Positions 1 to 10,265 of a DNA stretch of 64,000 bases are shown here, piece by piece. The stretch covers positions 4,160,729 to 4,224,728 of the forward strand of contig CM049314.1 of the NCBI GenBank assembly GCA_026874595.1. Reading direction: 5' to 3'. Position numbers and translations under genes: made by a program. The DNA is from Sipunculus nudus. Taxonomy: Eukaryota > Annelida > Sipuncula > Golfingiida > Sipunculidae. The notes beneath the pieces are model-generated. The model saw nothing but the letters and a program-made list of their open reading frames with translations. It was not told the origin of the DNA and did not search any database. The first letter of the stretch is position 1. Each line of letters opens with the position of its first letter.

Positions 1-206
1 GTAATCGATAGTTGCCTTTGGTAATCGAGCGCTTGAAAGTAGTAGCAAACCGACTGACTTTCGATAAAACTCGATGATCGGCCCACCACTATAATTTACA
101 TACTTACTGAAAAAACATGTTTCCATTATATTATATTATTATTCCCATCGAACAGTATATGTACATTAATTATTCCTGTCCTATTGTCTTATTTTTTTTT
201 AGTTTT

Positions 207-270
207 GACTGAGGTTGAAGGTACAGTCTATTGAATGAGGTTGAAGGTACAGTCTGTTGACTGTTGACCT
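207..270. repeat. Left tandem pair of a 26-bp motif, inverted relative to the right cluster
   Basis: The motif TGAGGTTGAAGGTACAGTCT occurs twice in a row. Its reverse complement AGACTGTACCTTCA occurs about three times at 2216-2281. The two clusters therefore form inverted tandem repeats about 2 kb apart, with the lone MCT exon between them. Confidence 0.75.
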
Positions 271-1236
271 CAGTTTAAATTGACGACATTGTCTTATTGT
301 GCCATCATGTAGAAATAAATTCCTTTAAATTATCCCGGTTACGTCTTGATCTGTATGATGCAATGAAATTCATATTACAGCTGGTCTCAGCAGTTTTAAC
401 CCATGTACTCTATAACTGTAAAAGATTAAGTATTTGCAAAAATGAAATGGTATTTATAGAGCTGATATATGCCCCCGTGACCTACAGGAGTATCATTGTT
501 TTCTAATTGGTCACAGCACCGTGTCCGGGACGGTAATGGGTGATATTAAGACGTCAGACCAGATTTCACTGGCCTCTCGGTTTCAGATGTTTACTCTTGA
601 TACCACAATGGTCTCCATGCTATTCCATGAGCAGGTGAGCATATCGTTAAGACCTCACTCTTATAACCGTTCGGCTAGGCAACTTCGCCAAAACCAATTT
701 AGCCAAAATCAGGGCAGAAATCGCGTGACGTCAATAAATTGTATGTGAGGTGGTAGTGGAGGTTTTGACCAAAACGGTTATATTCACGGTTTTTTTTTTG
801 CCGTTTGGAAAGCGTAGTCTCTATTAGAAACGTCACTAACAGTTTCAACGCGCAAAACTCACACAAGCACACACACGAACGGGGATAAAAGCTTACCATC
901 CTGAAAACGTTGTGGACGAGTGGAACTTCCCCCGGGGAAGACTGCATTTAATTTTTTGTTTGCACATATGAGTTGTCATTTACGGAAGGTTTTGTATGGT
1001 AGAGGGATATAGTCTGAGGGACATACAATATCCCCATATGCTTTCTTCTTAGAATAAGAAAAATGTGACATCTAAACTGACAAACTAAAATGAAAAAAAA
1101 CTACAATTATCTTTACCAGAAAGCACAATAATGTTTTTATTTGCTTTATCCGGTTACACACACCGAAGAAATCAATTAAATTCTTAGTTCGACATCTCGG
1201 GGTGTATTTTATATTTTAGAAGTTTAACATACAAAC

Positions 1237-1240
<4 letters not shown>

Positions 1241-1289
<49 letters not shown>
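1241..1289. repeat. (AT)n microsatellite
   Basis: About 49 bases of uninterrupted AT dinucleotide in the gene-free flank before the MCT terminal exon. Confidence 0.95.
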
Positions 1290-1293
<4 letters not shown>

Positions 1294-1447
1294 TATAAAT
1301 GTATGATAAGATACGTTGTTACGGAACCTAATAACAACAGATCACCTAGTCGTGACGAGCATAAATTTTGTTAGATATAATTTAGATATATTTGTTAATA
1401 TATAAGAGGCCTCATTTGTAACTTGTTACTTATATTCGATTTCTCAG

Positions 1448-1599
1448 GTTTACTTGTCGATTATACAGGAAGCTTCTCTGTGCCTTTTCCAGTATTTGGA
1501 GGAATCCAAGCCCTTGGAGGTTTATTAATCATCGTGGTGTATGCCATGCAGAGATCAGAGAGGAAAATCTTAAAATTAACTCTGTCGGAAGATTTATAG
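1448..1599 (+). CDS. Terminal exon of a monocarboxylate-transporter paralog (partial gene)
   Basis: After a TTTCTCAG acceptor the exon reads Gly-Leu-Leu-Val-Asp-Tyr-Thr-Gly-Ser, one hydrophobic helix, a short basic tail and a TAG stop at 1597-1599. It starts with two bases that complete a split glycine codon, the same phase as the last exon of the intact transporter at 17624. The two exons align: LVDYTGS with IVDITGS, then PFPVFGGIQALGG with PFLVFGVVQIFGG. In SLC16 proteins this is the twelfth helix and C-terminal tail. No partner exon is visible upstream, so it is either the end of a gene entering from the left or an orphan exon. The tail is shorter than in the intact copy. Confidence 0.8.
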
Positions 1600-3083
1600 A
1601 AGTATTAGACGCAAAAGAAGCAGCAAAAAGACTGAGAAGTCTGAGAAGGTGACGTAGTGTAAAATCAATCAGTGAGGCAAGACTTGGACCCGCGTCCAGA
1701 TTGGCGTTCCAAGGACCAATCCTCTGTCTTACACTAGTTCCTGCTTGACTTTGACTTAACTTGCACTCGGAGAAGCGAGCCATACAATCCACCGGGGTCA
1801 AGAAAAACTTCTACATGAAAGTTCTGTTGATCAGGTTTGATTAGGGAAACACAATGACATGCACTTAATTGTCCACAATATCCTAATATAATATTCGAAT
1901 AAGAACGCGGTCACCGGCAGTGTTCGTCCGGATTCTACTTTTGAGATACGGTCTATAAATGGTCACCATACTCTCTTGGCAGGTAGATTCCCATGTTCAG
2001 AATGTCCTCGGACTACTTTCTTTATGTATTATCATGCCCTTATGAGGCCTTAAACCGAGACCGAGACCCGGAGGTCGCAAAGCGCTTGTAGCACTTACTG
2101 GTATACTGCTTTTAAATCCGATTCTAGAAATAACACAATGTTACACGTCTAAGTCTACACAAACGGAAAGTAAATTATAATTATAATATTGTATTTTCCT
2201 TAATCATCAATAAACAGACTGTACCTTCACCCTCAGTCAACAGACTGTACCTTCAACCTCAGTCAACAGACTGTGCCTTCAATAGCAGATGAAAATGAAT
2301 TTACCCTCTAAATATACGATTTATGCTTCTAATATCCCTCTGATATATGTTTAAGACGTCAGTAGGAAAATTATATAGTTACAAAACCAAGTGCATATAT
2401 CAGCGGTGGTAACACCCACTTTTAACCAAGTAGAGGCACATTAGCAAAACGCAGGGAATACCCTGCGCATGCGTTGTGTTGTGCCGTTCTGAACACTCTA
2501 CTTACCAGCAGGGGAGGTGGAGAGTACAAGATTGTTAAAAGCTGATCACTCGGATTTTGATGATCACATTAGAGGACATGTTCGAGCATCATTGCAAATG
2601 ATGAATTACTTTATTGGGGCTCGAAACGATTCAACCTGAGTATAAATTAAGGGCATCGCGAAGCTGGACCGAACTCACATTCGCTAAAGTCAAGGCAATA
2701 CATGCTGCCCATCTCTGAATATTAACAAACTAGCTGCCTTCCTCCTCTAATATTATATAGTCATGTACCAAAAAAAAAATAAAAGATTAAGTACAGTTGA
2801 ATGATGTCGATCACGTGTTGTGGGACTTGTATTCATACCAATATGATTTTTTATACATAAATGATTTACCCAGCATACGAGAAAATATAGTGTGGTTAAC
2901 CATCGAGTCGCAATAAATACGATTGTATGGCTCCTGTGCTGCAATAACTGGGTCACATCGCTATATCTAGGGCATGCAGCCCACCCCCGCCCCCCCATGC
3001 CTCAACAACCCTATCCGACTTTGTATGTTATACTGATAATTACACCCGATTTTTCTTGCTGGATTTGATAATATATTAAAAAT
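1600..3083. other. Intergenic, no gene seen
   Basis: This follows the MCT terminal exon. AATAAA near 2210 is a possible but distant polyadenylation signal. The right cluster of the inverted 26-bp motif lies at 2216-2281. Short open frames in 1529-1801 and 2753-2998 have no recognisable content. Confidence 0.5.
2216..2281. repeat. Right tandem cluster of the 26-bp motif, inverted relative to 207-270
   Basis: CAGACTGTACCTTCA(A/C)CCTCAGTCAA is present in about 2.5 tandem copies. It is the reverse complement of the pair at the left edge of the window. Confidence 0.75.
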
Positions 3084-3320
3084 GAGACCTGGACAGCTGA
3101 GTGGTAAAACGCTCGGCTTTCTCAACTTCCGACCCGGGTTCGAATACCTGCGTGGCTATGAGAGTGGGTTGCAGTGGCCCGTCCAAGGCCGGTAGTTTTC
3201 ACCGGGTCCTCGGGTTTTCCCCACCCTTAAGAGCCACCGAACGCCAACATCCGAGCCATGGAGAGTGCCTCGAATTAGTTATTACAACCAGTAGTACAAT
3301 CCATGTAAAATAAATAAAGT
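3084..3320 (+). mobile_element. tRNA-derived SINE
   Basis: The head is tRNA-like: an A-box region (AGCTGAGTGGTAAAACGCTC) is followed by a good B box (GGGTTCGAATACC) near 3136-3149. The body contains CACCGGGTCCTCGGGTTTTC, which resembles the conserved central domain of the Meta/V-type SINEs known from bivalves and other animals. An A-rich AAAATAAATAAAG tail follows near 3306. The length of about 235 bp suits a SINE. Clean target-site duplications were not found. The family assignment is from memory and tentative. Confidence 0.72.
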
Positions 3321-4566
3321 TTATATTAATATATAAAAGAAATAATTTAAAGTCATACAGATATCAGTCATGTCTACATCGTTCCATTCCTAAATTCTAT
3401 AAAAAGTGGATAATAAATTGTGGAAATCATGTTAAAATCGATATCAGTCATGTTTATTAGTTATGTTTCATTGCTAAATTCCATGTCCAACAAAATGCAG
3501 ACAGATAGGAACATATTCCCGGGACGTTATTCCTGACTCTGATAGGACATAACTAAGAAAACGGAGAATTTTATTTCATGCATACAAAAGGAATGATTAC
3601 TATGTAAAATGCTTGTGATATTTGACACTTTTTAAACCATTAGTACTTCCATTTGTAATGTTGCGACTGTTGGCCATGGCAACCGTTTCTCGGCAGAATC
3701 TAAAAGTTTCCTGGGCTTCAGTCTCGCCTGTATCACACAACCCCTGGAATCCCCCCCCCCCCCCCTTTTTCGCCATAAGCGAGTCAAAATATTCTCTGAT
3801 TCCTAAATAATGATTAAACCGTCCCCGCTTTAATAAACGCTTCACAAATACAATGTCAGCATTAAGAAAGCTAACACTCAGAGAAGCGCTATCAATGCTG
3901 TCAAGCTAGATCACGCCCCTTTTAATTGCGTCCCCAATGTTACACAAATTCCGAGATAAGCTTAACAGTTTTAAATAAAATTTCCGATACAAACTTATAC
4001 ATAACAGTATATTCAAGGTCGGAAATGCATAAATACTCTGTGTCAACTGAATCAGTAAAAAGTCAGAAGGAAACTCATGAAAGTAAATTACACAGTGGCG
4101 TTATACGTACTTCACCCCCTCCCCCGTCTTTAGATTGAACCAAATGATACTGCTTGAACGTGGGGCACAGTTTATAACAAGGGCTACTGGTGCACTTACA
4201 GGCATTTAGGAATACCCTTTTACGAACTTGTGCTTTGAAATAAATATACCTATACAGCACGCTCCAGCAAGACTCGGCCGTCATGTGACTAGGATTTAGC
4301 CATGCTCGCAAGGGGGAATCCAATCGAACCCGAGCTATATTGCAGTATTTATCTGCGTGTAAACGCAATGCAGATTCTAGGCCTGGCTAAGTGCAATGCG
4401 GCCTAACTTGACAGGGTAGCGCGCTCTACATGGTCACTTGGTCCGGCACAGTGTGAACGCAAGTTAAAATGTAGCCCGCTCCACATTTTTCTGGACCGGT
4501 CTAGCGCGCGCCACATTTTTCTAGTGCTAATAGGGTTAATGTCTTGTCAACCGCATCGACATTATT
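3321..4566. other. Intergenic, no gene seen
   Basis: AT-rich sequence with a poly-C run near 3750-3766. Open frames on both strands at 3600-4370 show no family resemblance. Confidence 0.5.
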
Positions 4567-4886
4567 GCCTCCGCCATGAGGGTTTGCGTTCATTCACGTT
4601 CGTGTGTATGTATGTGTGTTTGGTTGTGTGTTTGTATTTGTTTGAACACAACATAGTTCACACAATCATAAACGTAATCTGATGATTTTTTGTACCACCT
4701 CGGGAATTGGCCGATGAAGAATCGCTTAGATTTTGGTGTAGGGCCGGCTCATGATCCAGATCCGGGATAAGTCACAAATTTGCAGTAACATAAGCCCGAT
4801 TGAACCTGGAAATATTGGCCAATAAGTGAATGAAAACAAGGGTTGTAGAGTTCTTCCATATGAAGGACCGCCCTCATGGCGGAGGC
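4567..4886. mobile_element. MITE with perfect 16-bp terminal inverted repeats
   Basis: GCCTCCGCCATGAGGG at 4567-4582 is matched exactly in inverted orientation at 4871-4886. The 320-bp interior has a TG-rich stretch and no coding capacity. This is the expected architecture of a short non-autonomous DNA transposon. The superfamily was not determined and no target-site duplication is obvious. Confidence 0.72.
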
Positions 4887-6904
4887 CTGAAATCATGAGA
4901 ATACATATTTATAATTTTGCGGGTTGTCCAATCCTTTTTCGATTTTTTATCCATAAAGATTTTCAACTAATTATATCAGGACACTGGAAATGAATTTTCA
5001 ATGTTTTCTTCGGGTGGTTTACATGTTAGGGCAAAAAAGCATTGGCAAAGATATGCTTCCCATAAGAGCTTTTCAGATCAGGTAAATGTAATAATGCGAG
5101 CCAGAGAAACTGGATGCCTTCCCAGTTTATAAGATGTATGGACCATCATTGCCATTAAAGTTAAATATGTCCAAGATATAAAATGCCTAATTTTTAACGT
5201 GAATACATTTAGGAATCATGACATTTTACTGGCGCCCTCTTACTGATGACGAAACAAATTTAAAAAGTTTGGTCGTATGATATTATCTTGCGGCTATATA
5301 TTTCGTACGCTCTCAAGGCAGCGGAAATCTTGCGCTTCTAAAGAAGCAACTGATTTTCACGCTGCGTGCTTTGACCGTTTATGATACATTTAGACACCAG
5401 ATGCCGGTTCGTTGTCCACTGAAAAAAAAGTGCATATGATGTGACAAGCAGCCAATCAGGCATCCTGGCTCCGCCCATAGCTACGCTTCAAGCGCCGCTT
5501 GATGACAGTTTATGTTCGAATTTTAATTGCTCCCTCTGCATTCTCGCATCATCGATCGATTCGATTATGACATTAAAACTGTGTTAGCGTAGCCATGTAT
5601 CTGTTGTCTGCAGTACTGAAACCAGCCAGCGAGGTGTGCACGTTTCGTTTGAATTACAAGTCACCGGCCGGGCATCTTATGTGCCCAAGGCCCTAAGCAA
5701 ACCACGTCTGGGGCCATTCTCTCTGAGCCTGTGGCATGTTCAGACGGTTACCGTGGCGATGAGCTGTCACTCAAAACGAAATGAACAACATTGGCTCCGT
5801 GTATTCCTCACTTGGCTGTGTCTTCTAGCACAGGGACTCATCTGATTGGACAAAAATACAGTGCTCCCCTCTGGTGTAACAATTCAGGATATGAGATCAT
5901 AACAAACAGCGCTTACGATATAGGAAGTAGGCCTATAGGTAAAGCGCTGTGTAAAGAGCGTATATATTTCGCCGTTCGTGATGTTTGTTGCTAGGAACAA
6001 CGTCATCGCCTAAGCGCTCTCTTTGAGAAAAGTAAACGGGATGCATTATAATTATAAGAACTTTCAGGGGATTAGCTTTAATTATAAAATTAATAAACAA
6101 CTACACATTTTGACTGCGTAATATTCAAACATGTTTCGTCAGAAAAGTCTCAAGTGCAGAAAACAATCAACCGGTGGTGGCATCAGTTGTCAGTTTTTGA
6201 AAGTTGAGAATAGAGGACGAAATAGTACAAACATTTGACCCTTCTGCTATTAATAATGTAGAGGGTGTGAATCTAAGTTAATAAAAAGCATCTACACTTA
6301 CTATTGTGTGTTAATAATACGGTATTTCTTTTGGTGTGAGCATTTTAAAAAGCCAATTACCAAAAAAAATCATTGGACATCTTCAGAAAAGTGTAACTTT
6401 TGTTTAAAAAAACAGCCCCCAAATATGAGCAATTTTTACCTTATATACTGCAAACACAAGCCAAAAGTTCAAAAACCCCATTTTTTCATAATTTAACATA
6501 AGTTTGACATTAAGATACCATGTGCAAGACATCTATGATTTTCTCTTTGTAGAAAAAAAGTGTCAAGTTTCCCGTACTTGCGTTTTTCAATGACTCTGTT
6601 CCTATAAAAGACCCAAGTTAATTGACATTTGCAGCCAACTACGATGTGAGCTAAGACATAAATAAGGTGTCCTTACTGAAGTTTTGGATATTTGTTGCTT
6701 ACTTAATGTATTAAACCTAGTGGTTAAGGTCAAAACACTGGACTCCTAAAGAAACAAACATAGACTGACGGGTATGCTGATACTTAATCCCCTAAAGAAC
6801 AATCGATTCATCGTGACCCACAAACCATTACGTATTTTCCACGCCAATAAAACATTCCAATCTTAATTTATTTCTAAAAATAACTTCAGTTAAAATCATG
6901 ACCT
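4887..6904. other. Intergenic stretch with a GC-richer, promoter-like patch
   Basis: No exon is recognised. The part at about 5400-5960 is richer in GC and CpG than its surroundings and carries a CCAAT box and an inverted GC box (see 5451-5478). It could be the promoter or non-coding first exon region of the MCT gene, whose first coding exon begins just after a splice acceptor. That link is unproven. Confidence 0.35.
5451..5478 (+). promoter_or_regulatory. Candidate promoter elements: CCAAT box and GC box
   Basis: GCCAATCAGG is followed 9 bases later by CTCCGCCCAT, the reverse complement of a GC box. The sequence downstream is CpG-richer than most of the window. No TATA box or initiator was identified, so this is a weak call made from motif pairing and local composition only. 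Confidence 0.25.
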
Positions 6905-6925
6905 AAATGCCTCATTCTTTGCAGC

Positions 6926-6969
<44 letters not shown>

Positions 6970-7060
6970 TTCACTAAACAATACCTTAATGGTAGATTTG
7001 GTACCATCTGATAAATTGCCAACAGGTACTTGTTGATAAATTTCAAACTGGCCGTGTTTG
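6905..7060 (+). pseudogene. Decayed MCT exon (paralog of exon 4), disrupted by (AT)n
   Basis: The flank and acceptor AAATGCCTCATTCTTTGCAG followed by CTG closely match AAATGCCTTGTTCTTTGCAG followed by CTG in front of exon 4 of the intact gene at 16492. The first codons are replaced by an (AT)n tract. The frame then reads ISLNNTLMVDLVPSDKLPTGT against ISLDTTIIGDLVPSDKLATGT in the intact exon, and breaks at TGA TAA. Shifting the frame recovers a Leu-Leu-Ile stretch matching the next residues of the intact exon, so a small deletion caused the break. This is a dead duplicate of the transporter. Its other exons were not found nearby. Confidence 0.82.
6929..6969. repeat. (AT)n microsatellite inside the pseudo-exon
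   Basis: About 41 bases of AT repeat begin right after the conserved splice-acceptor context and replace the Gly-Tyr-Ile codons seen in the intact paralog. Confidence 0.9.
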
Positions 7061-9759
7061 CACCCCTAGAATAAATTCTTACAGCCAAAATTAACATTTC
7101 AACCATTCAATTTTTTTTGCATATGGGTTTCCTACCAAGATGGGGAGAAACATAATTAATTTGAGGTCACAGGGTCAAAGGTCAAGGTCACAGGTCCCAC
7201 TTCTTTGAAAAGTTTGTGGATCAATTTGAAGCCATTCCTTTCATCCTGAACCTCCATCTTTCACATATGGCTCACCTGTCAATGGGGAAGAACGTTGTAG
7301 GTTTTTACATCACGAGATCAAAGGCCAAGGTTACAGGACTCACTTGTTTGAAAAGCCTTTGAACACATTTTAAGCCAAACTTTGTGACCAAACTCCGCCA
7401 ACATTCACATACAGCTCTCCCATTAATAGGGGTATTCGTAATTAAGCTATTCAGGTTACATGACCCTTTTCCCACATCTTCCATCTGTGTCAACCAGCTA
7501 ACCTAAAGATAGGGAAAGAGACCTGTTGATTTGAGGTCCCAAGATCAAAGGTCAAGGTCACAGTGTCATTGGTTACTAAAGACTTTTGGTGCCCTCTGTA
7601 ATTTTTGTTTTAATTTTTACACATTTTCACCTTTAATTTTGTTGCATCAGTTTCTCAGCTGTGGGTACATCTATTGTCTTGAAACCTCATATATTTATGG
7701 TGTATGACTATTTTATCTGTTCCTACAGACTGGTGGCGCCACTCTTTCTATTTTCCACGCACTTTTTCCTTTAACATTGATACAGTCAAATGACAGCAAT
7801 TGTATAAGTGTTTCAACTGCGGTTTCATCTTTTGTCCTGAAACAACATATATGATTATTGATCATGACTAGTTTTGTCAGTTCCTGAGGACTATGGTGCC
7901 AGTAGCAATTGTGAGTTCGTGCTTAGTTTCATTATTTTGCCCTGAACCATCCAATAATGTGCTTTATGCGTACAAATCTTACTGCCGCTCACCAAAAGTT
8001 TCTTATGCTTGTCAGCTGAGCGTCATGACCCATGAGTCACTTGTATACAGGTGAAATAACATTTAAAAATAACCACGCTTATTTGTTTTCATTGGACGTT
8101 TATTGCATAATAGGGGAAAAGCTATTGATAATCAGTGATGGTGTTTGGTGAACCAAAGGGCATAATATTCATTAATCAGAACCAGACAAATAATAGTAAG
8201 AACAATAAGCGGTAAAATGGGATGTCTTGAGTCAGGTCTCGGTAGGATATACCGATAGTTCTATTGGGCCTATTCTGCTTGATTTAGATACTGGAACTTG
8301 GTTTACAGTAAGGTCACTTGTGAATGTACACTTGTAGACGCACTGTGGTTTGCAATAAGACCCATCTGTATTCGTATAACAACCTTGCCCGGACAACGTT
8401 CTTGACAGGTCTTTCTAGTCTAGAAAAATATTAGAAAAAGCAATTTTTAATTTCCTTGAATAACGTGTCTAAGTTGTTACGGGGGAAAATTTAGGATGCT
8501 GTCAATGCTCGTAGCACAAAATTCATTTCCTATTCAAATCATCTAATTTATTACCGTCACGATACCCCTTTGCGTCAAAAGGAACATTGCAGGAAATCCT
8601 AAATCCAATAAATAAATTTTCCAAAATGAGCGGTTGGCTTTGTCTACGGTTGTTCCTAATTCAGGGAGCTATTAAAAAGGATAACTGGGTGCTTCAGGGA
8701 GCCATGGCCCGCTCTCCCTCTCCCGGCTCTAAACGGATTATATTTATTTTAAAAATGATTGTGATATACTGATTATTGATGTTCTGACTTCTTTGAAGTG
8801 ATCCTAGGCCAGTATTAATAATTCTTCGGATTTCAATCTCAACTATCTTACACAAGCAATATTATACAATATATGTATGTGTATATATAATTGTTGTTGT
8901 CTAGCAAGTACACGTGTACGCGGCAACCCCCTTCTGGTTTAATTATTAATATTACTGTCGCTGTACTTATCATATTTTAAAATTATTGTGGATGAAACCT
9001 ATGTTCTATATTTTTTCTTCGTGTGTTTTTCACTGATGACGATGACCTTTTCAGTTGTAATGTTCGATTCAGTGTTACTTTTTATAAAAAACAGATGGCT
9101 CTAAAGATCAGTAAAGGTATTACCGTAAATACTTATTAAGACATCGTACAACGCCCAGCGCGAGGTGAAAGTAGTCGTTCTAATCATCCGGAGATCATCT
9201 ATCTTATCAATAACAATACCTAGCAGTGATAGTTCAATTACTTTAACAAGAGGCTGCATCTCTCATATATCTTATCCTTATCAGCATCCCTGGGAGTTTT
9301 GATAAGAGTATCACAGCTTTATCCTAAGGTCTTATTTTAGCTTTATTCAAAGAGATCAAGCCCGTCTTGTCAAACCTGCCCTTATCCTTTTACAAGTCGA
9401 TTTGATGCAAATTCATTTGGATGTCCACAGTTTAAAAGGTATACAGGTAAGTTTGATAATATTCGAATTAATACATGGAGTATATTCCTATCATGTTTCC
9501 GTGCCTTTTATAAACCCTTACCATAAATTTTCCTAACCGCTCATTGGTATCCCATTATACTTACAGATTAAAACTCGGATGTCGTAACGTGATGACGTAT
9601 GTCGGAATTCACGGGATAGTGCTGAATAATGTAAATTGTAACTCCTTTTTATCCTGCCACTATGTATATACAGATTATTGTATAAATTGTTTGACTATCA
9701 CGCGGCAGGTACCCGCTAAAACCTTAAGTATAATGGTAAATTTTCTATAGAACCGCATA
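7061..9759. other. Intergenic, no gene seen
   Basis: Apart from the degenerate tandem repeat at 7140-7580, I see only AT-rich unique sequence. The open frames here are short and unrecognisable. Confidence 0.5.
7140..7580 (+). repeat. Degenerate tandem repeat of the AGGTCAAAGGTCAAGG type
   Basis: Three diverged copies carry a GGTCAAAGGTCAAGG-like core near 7170, 7315 and 7543. Each is followed by a CA(C/T)TTGTTTGAAAAG- or GTCATTGG-type stretch. The spacing is irregular, about 145 and 225 bases. The same core recurs near 56305 and 56941 in a calpain intron. The motif is reminiscent of a repeat common in mollusc genomes. Confidence 0.6.
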
Positions 9760-10265
9760 GGCTACTGTGATGTCTTGAGGGTTGGTATGTCTTCTTTTAT
9801 TCTTAATTCCGTGTATATTGAACCTGGAATTGGGTATTATCTTCCTTTCCTCACTCAAGGAACAAGCGCCACAGGCAAGCCCTTCTCTTAAAAAATATCG
9901 CGACGACTTCAAAACTACAAGGAACCTATCCTTAAAAAAAATATATCGTTACATCTTCAAAGATTGACTGTAATGTGTTAAGGGCAGGTTATGTGTTCTT
10001 GTTTATTCTTAGTTCCGTGCATATAAATAGACAGCGCCACCGACCGGCCATGGACCTATCCTTAAAAAAATATTGATACATCTCAAAAGTTTCACTACAA
10101 TGTTTAAGGGCTGGTTATGACTTCCGGTTGGTTCGTAATTACGTTTCGAAAACCTGAAATCCAGTAGGATCCATATTAATATGACATTTTTTGTCATATG
10201 GTTATGTTAATCTTCAATTAATAAACAGCGCCACCGACCGGCGATGGACCTATCATTAAAAACAG
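9760..10265 (+). repeat. Degenerate tandem repeat, about three copies
   Basis: The core CAGCGCCACCGACCGGC(C/G)ATGGACCTATC(C/A)TTAAAAA appears at about 10032-10068 and 10225-10262, with a weaker copy near 9867-9945. Each is linked to a GGTTATG-TTCTT-ATTCTTA(A/G)TTCCGTG segment near 9783, 9990 and 10115. The period is about 130-200 bp with indels. No coding content is seen. Confidence 0.6.

Larger units (their letters stand above)
1..1447. other. Non-coding flank, probably an intron of the upstream MCT paralog
   Basis: I see no convincing exon here. A 26-27 bp motif is repeated about twice near 207-270, and its reverse complement recurs near 2216-2281. An (AT)n tract lies at 1241-1289. Because a splice acceptor and a terminal MCT exon follow at 1448, this stretch is probably intronic to a gene whose earlier exons lie left of the window. 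That is inference. Confidence 0.4.

Noticed and set aside
3084-3160. Possible tRNA gene
   Set aside because: The B box is good, but the arms do not form a proper cloverleaf and a SINE body and A-rich tail follow.
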